Position numbers and translations under genes: made by a program. This document shows positions 1-6,616 of a stretch of DNA of 11,044 bases, in pieces. The DNA comes from Chitinivibrionales bacterium (GTDB lineage: Bacteria; Fibrobacterota; Chitinivibrionia; Chitinivibrionales; JANQEN01), in assembly GCA_030593665.1 (NCBI GenBank), contig JAUVGS010000020.1:1-11044 (forward strand). Reading direction: 5' to 3'. The notes below the pieces were generated by a model, which was not told where the DNA came from, made no database searches, and worked only from the letters and a program-made list of their open reading frames with translations. Positions within the stretch are counted from its first letter, which is position 1. Every line of letters begins with the position of its first letter.

Positions 1-25
1 AATTGGATTTTGTTTGAAATACTCA

Positions 26-577
26 TTATACGCCGGTAAGTTTTCTATTAAATATCGTTTCCCAACGACTGATATCATACCAGCCTTTCTTCCTGTTTCC
101 CGGGCATACAATTTGTACTGTATCAAACATGATTTCATGAATAGGTATTTCCAGGTTAGACGAAATTTTTTGCTTTTCTTCGAAGGTCATTTTTTTATAA
201 AGCAGACTCACATGCGGGAAAAATGATTCAGTATGATTCCCGGTAATAGCTGTTTTGAATTTCTGGAATATCTGGATGAGGGAATCGTTTTCATCAAATG
301 TGAGAAAGAGTGTTTTAAAGAAATCATCAGCACAGGAGATTTTTTGAATGGAAAGTTTTATTGGTATAACATCACGTAGAACTGATTCGGCCTCTTCAAG
401 AAGAGTGTTTGTATCGTGGGTTATACCGGAAACAAGAGTAAGATGAGGGTTAAAAGGTATAGCACTATATTCATCACATACATAGTGAATCACACCGGAT
501 AAATATACCGCTTGATTTTTCTTTGGTGTCAGCCAGACAGCGAAAGGCTGTTTCTGTGCAGCTAGTGCATCGGACAC
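26..577 (-). CDS. 2H phosphoesterase / cyclic phosphodiesterase-like protein
   Basis: The product resembles the 2H phosphoesterase superfamily (plant and yeast cyclic phosphodiesterase type), whose members open 2',3'- or 1'',2''-cyclic phosphates using two H-x-T/S motifs. Both motifs are visible: NPHLTLVSG (His45 and Thr47 counted from the GTG at 577) and FPHVSLLYK (His122 and Ser124), about 77 residues apart, which fits the two-lobed fold. At 183 aa it has the usual family size, and FAVWLTP near the N terminus matches the typical first strand. The frame stays open to ATGs at 595 and 625, but those add residues lying entirely over the end of the zinc-ribbon gene. I prefer GTG 577, which overlaps that gene by 16 bases; ATG 595 is possible. 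There is no good Shine-Dalgarno, so translation is probably coupled to the upstream gene. The substrate is unknown, and a tRNA-splicing-like or RNA-end role is only inference. Confidence 0.72.
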   Translation of the reverse strand: MSDALAAQKQPFAVWLTPKKNQAVYLSGVIHYVCDEYSAIPFNPHLTLVSGITHDTNTLLEEAESVLRDVIPIKLSIQKISCADDFFKTLFLTFDENDSLIQIFQKFKTAITGNHTESFFPHVSLLYKKMTFEEKQKISSNLEIPIHEIMFDTVQIVCPGNRKKGWYDISRWETIFNRKLTGV

Positions 578-789
578 GTACCACCACCGCAGCATGAGTT
601 TGGCGTGGGACAGGTTGCAGCGCATGCAGGTTCACTTTTTGAACTCATACTGATTCCCGCGGCTGACATGAGTTTTGTGGTATTCTCTGATGAGCATTTC
701 GGGCAGGGGAGTGGTTTGCCTGGGTCTGAGCTGACTAATTCTTCGAAAATGTTTTTGCAGTTGTTGCATTTGTATTCGTATAGGGGCAT
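562..789 (-). CDS. FmdB-type zinc-ribbon protein
   Basis: This 75-residue protein starts MPLYEYKC and carries two CxxC pairs (Cys8/Cys11 and Cys29/Cys32), the layout of the FmdB/Zn_ribbon_8 family of small putative regulatory proteins. The family name comes from a gene next to formylmethanofuran dehydrogenase genes; the actual biochemical role is poorly defined. After the ribbon there is a Ser/Ala-rich linker and a second Cys-rich tail (Cys56, 60, 66, 67 and 72, ending CCGGGTCPMH). That tail could bind a further metal ion and is seen in many family members. A GGAG lies six bases before the ATG, supporting the start. The stop codon lies inside the downstream phosphodiesterase gene, so the two form an overlapping pair read leftwards, probably from a promoter in the AT-rich gap to the right. 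Confidence 0.88.
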   Translation of the reverse strand: MPLYEYKCNNCKNIFEELVSSDPGKPLPCPKCSSENTTKLMSAAGISMSSKSEPACAATCPTPNSCCGGGTCPMH

Positions 790-1068
790 TAATTTCTCCT
801 TACAAGTAATTCGATTTTATCCATACTTCTTTGGTATTACATGATAAAGAAAATAAAATATGGGGTGTAAATAATGATATGTGAACTATTTTCCTGATTC
901 TATTTTTGACTGTTTTAGCTTTTTTAGTTCTTGAGATGGTTTGGAATTAATTATATATATATATGAAGCGAACAGGTAATTTGTCTTATTGTAAATAATA
1001 AAAAAGATATAAAGAAAATTTTAATATTTTAAAGAAACAAATCAAATCAACTTAACAAGGAGAGAATT
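790..1068. other. AT-rich divergent intergenic region
   Basis: This 279-base gap separates the zinc-ribbon gene (leftward) from the lipoprotein gene (rightward), so it should hold both promoters. It is strongly AT-rich and includes an alternating TA run at 952-964. Possible rightward promoter parts are TTGTCT at 981-986 and GATATA at 1006-1011, but the 19-base spacing is poor. A TTGACT at 906-911 has no good -10 partner. The Shine-Dalgarno AAGGAG of the lipoprotein gene sits at its right edge (1057-1062). No ORF or RNA structure is evident. Confidence 0.5.
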
Positions 1069-1488
1069 GTGCGATATCTTATTGCATCAATATGTGTTGT
1101 GATACTGTTTACTGCCTGTGATGAAAGTACTACCGGGCCTTCTGTGATAACCGATGAAAGGCTTGTTGGTATATGGAACGGGGAGGAAGTCGGTGGCAGT
1201 AGCGGGTGGTCAGGAACTTTTACAGAAACGGCAATCACCTATGAAAGCCCAGAAGGAAATGAGAATTATTCAGGTACGTATACTATTTTTGATACGGATC
1301 CAAGAAGGATGGATTTGTTAATTACAGTCTGCGATTATCCTCAGTATATTGGTAAAACGGCTCACTCTATTTATAAAATAGTGGGTGATACCCTTGTTAT
1401 GGCTGCAAATGAGCCGGGAAATGCGAGTATTCCGAGTACGTTCACTTCATCAGGGAACACCCGGTTATATAAATTGATAAAACAATAA
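1069..1488 (+). CDS. small lipoprotein with TIGR03067-like domain
   Basis: This is a 139-residue predicted lipoprotein. The N terminus MRYLIASICVVILFTAC is a short signal peptide ending in a lipobox (F-T-A-C), so Cys17 would be lipidated after cleavage by signal peptidase II. The following DESTTGP is a flexible tether. The rest looks like a small lipocalin-like beta fold: LVGIWNGEE, then SGTYTIFDTDPRRMDLLIT, then HSIYKIVGDTLVMAANEPG and a final STFTSSGNTRLYKL. This order of motifs follows the TIGR03067 pattern (L-x-G-x-W, then G-x-Y, then IYKhxGDTL, then P-x-x-F), a domain known mainly from Planctomycetes and relatives, with no assigned function. The GTG start is chosen because AAGGAG lies seven bases upstream and because it gives a clean signal peptide. 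It lies 91 bases before the metal permease gene, so co-transcription is possible. A binding role at the cell envelope is inference. Confidence 0.75.
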   Translation: MRYLIASICVVILFTACDESTTGPSVITDERLVGIWNGEEVGGSSGWSGTFTETAITYESPEGNENYSGTYTIFDTDPRRMDLLITVCDYPQYIGKTAHSIYKIVGDTLVMAANEPGNASIPSTFTSSGNTRLYKLIKQ

Positions 1489-1579
1489 ACGAATAGAGAG
1501 GTTTTGATCGTATTCTTGATAGGGGAATATATTTTATTTGATTCATAGTGATAACTATATGCTTTTAAGCAGGTAGAAA

Positions 1580-2860
1580 ATGGGTTTAATAACCGAGATA
1601 ATCAAAACCTTCTTCGATATGGCGCCCTACCTTCTTCTGGGTCTGACTTTTGCCGGTATCCTGCATATCCTCTTTAGTAAAGAATTCGTGGCACGGCATC
1701 TTGGCGGTAATAAATTTTCTTCAATAATAAAGGCGGCGCTGCTTGGTGTCCCGCTGCCCCTCTGTTCCTGTGGTGTGGTTCCTACCGCCCTTTCGCTTCG
1801 AAAAAGTAATGCTTCAGACGGTGCGACCGTTTCTTTTCTTATATCTACTCCACAGACCGGTGTCGATTCTATTATTGCAACGTATGGTATGCTGGGGCCT
1901 GTCTTTGCGATTTTTCGCCCTGTTGCCGCGTTTATTATGGGTATTGCCGGCGGAGCAGTAACCAACCTGTTTGACAGACCCGGGGCGACTGAGAAATCAT
2001 TACAAACCCAGGTAGCAGATTGTAAACTCTGTGTAGTACCGGGACCCCATTCGCACTCGGTTTTCGATAAAATCCGGGGTATGGCTAAATACGGCTATGG
2101 GGATTTCCTTGACGATATATCGAAACAACTTGTCGTCGGTGTGATCATCTCAGGTATGATCTCCTACTTTGTCCCGGATAGCTTTTTTACGCGATATGTC
2201 GGTAATCCCTTCCTTGAGATGCTGATTATGATTGTTGGCGGTATCCCGCTGTATATCTGTGCAACCGCATCTATCCCGATTGCGTTTGCCCTGATGCTCA
2301 AGGGGGTGTCACCCGGCGCAGCTTTTGTTTTTCTCGCAGTCGGCCCTGCGACAAACGCAGCAACAATTACCCTTATCGGGAATGTCATGGGAAAAAGAAT
2401 CGTGGCAATTTATCTTGGTGTTATCTCATTTTTTGCGGTTATTGCAGGATTCATTTTTAATGCGGTAGTCGATACTTTCTATAACGGTGATCTGAATATT
2501 GAGCATATGTCCGGGCATGTCCACAATAAAGTTACCCCGGGTACTGTTTTCAGCATCATCTTCTTAATCATGCTCATCCTCTCATTATTTCGGAATTACT
2601 TCCCCAATGTATGGGTTCGGCGTGTATCTAAAAAGAAAACTGCTCCGCAAACAGGTATCCGGGAAAGGGTACAGACTTTTGATATTGAAGGCATGACCTG
2701 CAAAAATTGCGCTAAACATGCAACTGAAGATATCCGGAAGGTCAAAGGGGTTACCAGTGTGCTGGTAAACCTGAAAGGGAAATCCGCAACGGTGAGCGGG
2801 ACGTTTAGCAATGATGATATAAAGGCGGCTATTCAGGGTGCAGGATATAAAATAAGATAA
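1580..2860 (+). CDS. SO_0444-type Cu/Zn efflux permease with C-terminal HMA domain
   Basis: This 426-residue inner-membrane permease belongs to the ArsP/DUF318 superfamily and closely fits the SO_0444 subgroup annotated as Cu/Zn efflux transporters. Segment one reads APYLLLGLTFAGILH, followed by the hallmark GVPLPLCSCGVVPTA with Cys62 and Cys64. Next come SFLISTPQTGVDSI and the second repeat half with AVGPATNAATITLIG. Between the halves, a soluble loop (about 143-165) carries Cys148, Cys151, His157 and His159, a plausible metal-sensing or docking site. The C terminus (about 361-426) is a complete heavy-metal-associated domain with GMTCKNC (Cys374, Cys377), which would hand a soft metal ion to the membrane part. 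The ATG at 1580 gives a natural N terminus, though its ribosome-binding site (AGGTAG) is weak. Just upstream, ATAGT-GATA-ACTAT at 1545-1558 is a small dyad that could be an operator, without proof. The metal ion exported is inferred from the family. Confidence 0.88.
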   Translation: MGLITEIIKTFFDMAPYLLLGLTFAGILHILFSKEFVARHLGGNKFSSIIKAALLGVPLPLCSCGVVPTALSLRKSNASDGATVSFLISTPQTGVDSIIATYGMLGPVFAIFRPVAAFIMGIAGGAVTNLFDRPGATEKSLQTQVADCKLCVVPGPHSHSVFDKIRGMAKYGYGDFLDDISKQLVVGVIISGMISYFVPDSFFTRYVGNPFLEMLIMIVGGIPLYICATASIPIAFALMLKGVSPGAAFVFLAVGPATNAATITLIGNVMGKRIVAIYLGVISFFAVIAGFIFNAVVDTFYNGDLNIEHMSGHVHNKVTPGTVFSIIFLIMLILSLFRNYFPNVWVRRVSKKKTAPQTGIRERVQTFDIEGMTCKNCAKHATEDIRKVKGVTSVLVNLKGKSATVSGTFSNDDIKAAIQGAGYKIR

Positions 2861-2972
2861 TAGAGGTAATTGCAAAAGTAAGGACGTTTCATGAAACGTC
2901 CTTACAAAAAATTGAAAAAAGGCCATCGTTTGAAAGATTACTCTTATTTTCCGACTTTTGCAATTACCTCTA
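2861..2972. mobile_element. nested inverted-repeat element, MITE-like
   Basis: This is a 112-base non-coding element starting at the base after the permease stop codon. Its ends are perfect inverted repeats: TAGAGGTAATTGCAAAAGT at 2861-2879 and its reverse complement at 2954-2972; pairing extends one base further (2860 with 2973). Just inside the left end lies a second, asymmetric feature, a perfect 28-base palindrome at 2878-2905. Without the outer T-A the ends read GAGGTAATTGC...GCAATTACCTC bounded by TA on both sides. That would fit a TA target duplication as made by IS630/Tc1-mariner-type transposases, but TA may equally be part of the repeat. There is no transposase gene, so it would move only in trans. 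A deletion derivative of an insertion sequence is the likeliest origin. It could also fold in the permease mRNA and protect its 3' end, although there is no U-run for a classical terminator. Confidence 0.65.
2878..2905. repeat. perfect 28-base palindrome
   Basis: The left half is GTAAGGACGTTTCA and the right half is its exact reverse complement, with no spacer; the centre lies between 2891 and 2892. It overlaps the end of the left terminal repeat of the surrounding element by two bases. A spacerless palindrome of this length is a potential cruciform or a dimeric protein-binding site, and palindromes of this kind are common inside miniature transposable elements. Confidence 0.9.
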
Positions 2973-3054
2973 TATTTTTTTATCTAAACCTTGATTTTTT
3001 TTGCATAACAGGGACAGTGGCAAAATAATCAAATAGTACTATTTCCTGCCTTAG

Positions 3055-3305
3055 CAATTTCGTGTCCGGATTAAATCATCGCCGTTCGGAACCTTCAAGC
3101 CGTTCCGGCCAAAAATAAGAATTGCCGACGTTCCAGTTGCATTGGTATTTGGCTGCGGCACCATCCGACTGGTTATTTAGTGACTGTCCGGAAACGTCAT
3201 TTCCCCCTTGCGGAGGATTACACCGCTAAAAATATACCGGAATGACAGCAAATAGGTAGTTTTCGGACAGGCACTATTTCTACATTATGCATTATAATTC
3301 ATTAA
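3055..3305 (+). pseudogene. 3' fragment of a paralogue of the membrane-protein gene at 10237
   Basis: Bases 3077-3179 align without gaps to 10628-10730 in the intact gene, with about 82 of 103 bases identical. The alignment resumes at 3280 and runs through the shared stop codon (3303-3305 against 10753-10755). Read in the same frame the fragment gives FGTFKPFRPKIRIADVPV, matching IGTFKPFWPKITIAGVPV of the intact protein. The two parts are separated by a 97-base element plus its target duplication, which creates a TAG at 3178-3180. With the element removed the frame continues as LVISTLCIIIH and ends at the same stop (intact: LVIYALCHIIH). Upstream, an in-frame TAG at 3052-3054 and loss of visible similarity before about 3055 show that the first two thirds of the gene are gone. 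It is therefore a decayed duplicate or leftover paralogue, not an active gene. Confidence 0.8.
3179..3275. mobile_element. 97-base miniature inverted-repeat element with ATTT target duplication
   Basis: The ends are 16-base imperfect inverted repeats: AGTGACTGTCCGGAAA on the left, and on the right the complement of AGTGCCTGTCCGAAAA, which differs at two positions. The flanks are ATTT on both sides (3175-3178 and 3276-3279). The intact gene copy has ATTT once at 10726-10729 and no insertion, so it is the natural empty site and confirms both borders and the 4-base duplication. A second, inner inverted pair (GTCATTTCC near 3196 and GGAATGAC near 3239) makes the whole element foldable. It encodes nothing and must have been mobilised in trans by a DDE-type transposase making 4-base duplications. 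I do not assign the IS family. Confidence 0.85.
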
Positions 3306-3378
3306 ACGGGTTGCGTATTCTCGCCGTGGCGGAACAATTTTTGGATTGTTGATGGGTAGAATATTTCGTAATTGTTCA
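3306..3378. repeat. direct repeat of the noncoding sequence downstream of the 10237 gene
   Basis: The 35 bases after the fragment's stop codon (3306-3340) match 10756-10790 at 32 positions, and 3342-3378 match 10926-10962 at 33 of 37. The two blocks are adjacent here but about 135 bases apart in the right-hand copy. The noncoding repeat is thus at least as well preserved as the coding part. It may be a conserved downstream element, a shared transcript end or simply part of one duplicated segment. Confidence 0.8.
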
Positions 3379-3383
3379 GGGTT

Positions 3384-3419
3384 GAAGGTTGAAATCCAAA
3401 ATCCAAAATCAAAAATCTA
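3384..3419. repeat. short A-rich tandem repeat
   Basis: The stretch between the duplicated segment and the end of ettA repeats the unit AATCCAAA about three times, the last copies degenerate (AATCCAAAATCC, then AATCAAAAATC). It is low-complexity sequence and covers the last bases of the ettA stop region. No function is apparent. Confidence 0.6.
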
Positions 3420-5102
3420 ATCCCTCGTCAATTGCCTGTATTTGATTCTCTTTGGAATCTCAGCAGCAGCCCCAAGTCGTTTTTTCTTATTCTCTTCATA
3501 TTCAGTAAAATTACCATCAAACCAGACGGTCTTACTATCACCTTCAAATGCCAGAATGTGCGTTGCGATTCTGTCAAGAAACCAGCGATCATGGCTGATT
3601 ATGACAGCACATCCTGCGAAGTTTTCAAGAGCTTCCTCAAGAGCACGAAGAGTATTTACATCAAGATCATTTGTCGGCTCATCGAGCAGAATAACATTAC
3701 CCCCTTCCTTGAGCATACATGCCAGATGTACTCTGTTTCGTTCACCACCGGAAAGCAGCACCACATTCTTCTGCTGATCTGCGCCGGAAAAATTGAAGTG
3801 AGACACATAGGCGCGGGAGTTCACCTCGCGCGTACCCAGCATGATTGTATCCTGCCCTCCGGAAATAATTTCCCATATTGTCTTCTGGGGATCGAGGGAT
3901 TCCCTGTTCTGGTCAACATAGGCAAGTTTAACAGATGAACCGATTTTAATGGCACCTTCATCAGGCTGTTCCAGACCTGTAATCATTTTGAAAAGTGTGG
4001 TCTTACCCGCACCGTTAGGACCAATCACACCGACAATACCTCCGGGAGGAAGCATAAATGAGAGATTTTCAAAAAGAAGTTTGTCATCATAGCCTTTCTT
4101 AACACTGTTCGCTTCAATAACAACATCACCAAGACGCGGGCCTGGCGGAATGAAAATTTCCAGTTCTTTAATTCGCTCACCGCTCTCCTGGTTAAGTAGC
4201 TTTTCATAGGAGCTGATACGGGCCTTTGATTTTGCGTGCTGTCCCCTGGGAGACATCCGGATCCATTCAAGCTCACGCTTAAGAGTGCGCTGCCGTGTTG
4301 ATTCCTGTTTCCCTTCCTGTACCAATCGATTCTGTTTCTGCTCCAGCCACGATGAATAATTCCCTTTCCAGGGTATACCCTGACCTCGGTCAAGCTCAAG
4401 TATCCAACCTGCCACATTATCGAGAAAGTATCGATCATGGGTTACAGCGATAACAGTTCCCTCATAGCGCTGCAAATGATGTTCGAGCCATGCTACCGTT
4501 TCAGCATCAAGGTGGTTGGTCGGCTCATCAAGAAGAAGTATGTCGGGTTTTTTCAAAAGTAATCGACACAACGCAACCCGACGTTTCTCTCCACCGGAAA
4601 TAACATTTACCGGAGTATCAGGAGGTGGGCAGCGCAGCGCATCCATAGCCATTTCAAGCCGTGAGTCAATATCCCATGCATCAAGAGCATCAAGTTTTTC
4701 CTGCACATTGCCCTGTCGCTCAATAAGTTTATTCATTTCATCATCAGACATGGATTCTGCGAATTTCTCATTGATCTCATCAAACTTTTTAAGCAGAGCG
4801 ACTGTTTCCGCAACCCCCTCTTCGACAACTTCCTTTACCGTTTTAGTCTCTTCAAGGAGCGGTTCCTGTTCAAGGTAGCCGATTGTGTGTCCCGGAGAAA
4901 GGACTACTTCACCGATAATATCTTTATCAATGCCTGCGAGAATTTTCAGCAGGGTACTTTTTCCTGAGCCGTTAAGACCGAGGACACCAATTTTCGCTCC
5001 GTAAAAGTAGGAAAGATAGATATCCTTAAGAACGGTCTTCCGGCCATATACTTTACTTACTCCAACCATGGAGTATATGATTTTTTCCTGATCAAGAGAC
5101 AT
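3417..5102 (-). CDS. ettA: energy-dependent translational throttle protein EttA (ABC-F ATPase)
   Basis: This 561-residue protein has two ABC ATPase domains and no membrane segments, and its length and motifs fit EttA. In E. coli EttA binds the ribosomal E site and gates the first translocation steps according to the ATP/ADP ratio. Domain one has Walker A GLNGSGKST (42-50), signature VISGGEKRRVAL (167-178), Walker B ILLLDEPTNHLD (188-199) and His222 in VTHDR. The characteristic EttA arm lies about 95-140, and the inter-domain linker (about 250-310) includes MSPRGQHAKSKAR. Domain two has GPNGAGKTT (361-369), LLSGGERNRVHL (449-460), ILLDEPTNDLD (471-481) and ISHDR. The second glutamates of both Walker B motifs (EPTN) are intact, so both sites should be active. 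AAGGA eight bases before the ATG supports the start. It is transcribed leftwards and separated from the next upstream gene by about 200 bases, so it probably has its own promoter. Confidence 0.96.
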   Translation of the reverse strand: MSLDQEKIIYSMVGVSKVYGRKTVLKDIYLSYFYGAKIGVLGLNGSGKSTLLKILAGIDKDIIGEVVLSPGHTIGYLEQEPLLEETKTVKEVVEEGVAETVALLKKFDEINEKFAESMSDDEMNKLIERQGNVQEKLDALDAWDIDSRLEMAMDALRCPPPDTPVNVISGGEKRRVALCRLLLKKPDILLLDEPTNHLDAETVAWLEHHLQRYEGTVIAVTHDRYFLDNVAGWILELDRGQGIPWKGNYSSWLEQKQNRLVQEGKQESTRQRTLKRELEWIRMSPRGQHAKSKARISSYEKLLNQESGERIKELEIFIPPGPRLGDVVIEANSVKKGYDDKLLFENLSFMLPPGGIVGVIGPNGAGKTTLFKMITGLEQPDEGAIKIGSSVKLAYVDQNRESLDPQKTIWEIISGGQDTIMLGTREVNSRAYVSHFNFSGADQQKNVVLLSGGERNRVHLACMLKEGGNVILLDEPTNDLDVNTLRALEEALENFAGCAVIISHDRWFLDRIATHILAFEGDSKTVWFDGNFTEYEENKKKRLGAAAEIPKRIKYRQLTRD

Positions 5103-5228
5103 AGTGATAATCCTTAGAAGTAAAAGGTTTCATCCGGGTGGATGTGGGTATCCATGATATTTAAAACAAGAAAATAGTTAAATGGAACGGTAATGAAATA
5201 AGATATAAAATAGAAAACAATTATTTTC

Positions 5229-5263
5229 GGGCCGCATCACGAAAGGCGTCCCAATGCGGTCCC
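5229..5263 (-). terminator. hairpin, possible terminator of the flavoprotein operon
   Basis: GGGCCGCAT at 5229-5237 pairs with ATGCGGTCCC at 5254-5263, giving nine pairs with one bulged base around a 16-base loop. On the minus strand it lies about 40 bases after the stop codon of the YhiN-type gene and is followed by an AT-rich stretch with short T runs. That suits a leftward terminator, although the U tract is weak. The remainder of the gap between ettA and this gene shows nothing else that can be supported. Confidence 0.35.
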
Positions 5264-5299
5264 CAAATGCAAAGATTATTGTCAGATCGGTAAAGATTT

Positions 5300-6616
5300 T
5301 CACCCTCCAGTATCGGATTTGTGCCCTATGGGTGGAGCCGGGGAAGACCATGGCCGGCATATCTCCCCAACACTCTTACCTGCAACAAACCCGGTAGAAA
5401 AAGCAATCTGAAGATTATAGCCACCGGTATCAGCATCCAAATCGACAATCTCACCTGCGAAATAGAGGCCTTCTACCTTTTTAGAGGCCATTGTTTGCGG
5501 ATTAATCTCATTAAGAGCCACACCACCTGCTGTTATTACAGCTTCTTTGAAAGGGCGGTGTCCCTTAATATCAAATCGTAACTCCTTTAGCCACGCACGA
5601 AGCCGCTTACGTTCTTTTGCGTTTACCTGATGCCCCGGTTTATCAGCGGGAATAGCTGTCTGTTGAAGACACACCGGAATCATTTTTGACGGCAGCAGTG
5701 AAGTCAGAATGTTTTTCATTTCCTTTTTATTCTGCTGCTCAAGTTCCCGCAACAGCCTGGTGTCAGTTTTTTTATCGTCAAGGGCGGGTTTCAAATCGAT
5801 AGTGATAAAAACATCCTTACCCGCAGTTTTCGCCTCAACAACGCGGCGACTTAAAGTCAGTATTATTGGACCGGAAAGGCCAAAATGGGTAAAGAGCATC
5901 TCACCAAACACCTTCGCTCTTTTCTTTCCATCGATCCACATACTTGCCGTTACATTCTTAAGGGACAACCCCTGAAGTTGCGATGCTTTGTCATCCCGGG
6001 TGACAAGTGGCACCAGTGATGGATGGATAGGAACAACGGTATGGCCAAGTGATTCTGCCAGAGCGTAACCATCGCCGGTAGAACCTGTTGCCGGATATGA
6101 CGCGCCACCCATCGCTACAATTACTTTCTTTGCGGTAATTGCCTCTTTCGAATTATTAACCATGTCCGAGAGTGCAACACCGGCAACCCGATTTTCATCA
6201 ACAAGAACGCTATCCACTTTTTTGCCGGTAATAATTCGCACACCGCTTTTTATTACCCATGTAACAAGTGCATCAGCAACAGCCGGTGCGCTTTCGTATT
6301 CAGGAAAGACTCTGTCTCCCCTTTCAACGACTGTTTTTATTCCAATAGTATTTAAAAAAGAAATCAGTTCCGGGTGAAAAAATTCTTTGTATACATTTTG
6401 AAGAAATCTGGGGTTTGGATGGATATGATTCATATGGGATGTCAAAGAGGACGCATTGGTAATATTACATCGTCCTTTACCGGTAATGCGGAGTTTCCGC
6501 GCGGCCATTTTCATCTTTTCAATAACCAGTACTGAAGCGCCGGATTTCACCGCGGTACCGGCAGCCATCAGCCCCGCCGGACCTCCACCAATTACAATAA
6601 TATCCGAATTGTTCAT
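5300..6616 (-). CDS. HI0933/YhiN-family NAD(P)/FAD-dependent oxidoreductase
   Basis: This 438-residue flavoprotein is of the HI0933-like (YhiN, BaiN/RdsA) family. The N-terminal Rossmann dinucleotide-binding motif is VIGGGPAGLMAAG (GxGxxG at 10-15), with Glu33 ending the second strand to hold the FAD ribose. The family signature GKGRCNITN (46-54) is intact, as are VAMGGASYPATGSTGDGY in the middle, ITAGGVALNEINP, and GEIVDLDADTGGYNLQIAFSTG (about 388-409), which closes the FAD site. Some relatives act in bile-acid or other reductions; for most the substrate is unknown. A tail of about 20 residues (RPWSSPAPPIGHKSDTGG) runs past the usual end and looks unstructured. The ATG overlaps the stop of the upstream COG2509 gene by four bases (ATGA), and AAGGA lies six bases before it. 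The two flavoproteins are therefore translationally coupled. Confidence 0.9.
   Translation of the reverse strand: MNNSDIIVIGGGPAGLMAAGTAVKSGASVLVIEKMKMAARKLRITGKGRCNITNASSLTSHMNHIHPNPRFLQNVYKEFFHPELISFLNTIGIKTVVERGDRVFPEYESAPAVADALVTWVIKSGVRIITGKKVDSVLVDENRVAGVALSDMVNNSKEAITAKKVIVAMGGASYPATGSTGDGYALAESLGHTVVPIHPSLVPLVTRDDKASQLQGLSLKNVTASMWIDGKKRAKVFGEMLFTHFGLSGPIILTLSRRVVEAKTAGKDVFITIDLKPALDDKKTDTRLLRELEQQNKKEMKNILTSLLPSKMIPVCLQQTAIPADKPGHQVNAKERKRLRAWLKELRFDIKGHRPFKEAVITAGGVALNEINPQTMASKKVEGLYFAGEIVDLDADTGGYNLQIAFSTGFVAGKSVGEICRPWSSPAPPIGHKSDTGG

Noticed and set aside
952..964. Alternating TA run as a meaningful repeat or promoter
   Set aside because: It is short and sits in a generally AT-rich spacer, with no correctly spaced -35 sequence.
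2878..2905. Rho-independent terminator of the permease gene
   Set aside because: The palindrome has no loop and is followed by an A run rather than a T run on the plus strand.
2585..2926. A minus-strand frame starting inside the nested repeat element, as a transposase start
   Set aside because: Most of it is the antisense of the permease HMA domain, so it is a shadow frame with no transposase motif.
3384..3419. CRISPR-like short repeats
   Set aside because: The unit is about 8 bases, A-rich and contiguous, with no spacers; it is simple low-complexity sequence.
5178..5360. A 60-codon minus-strand reading frame overlapping the end of the YhiN-type gene
   Set aside because: It has no recognisable domain, overlaps a well supported gene in another frame and contains the hairpin at 5229-5263.
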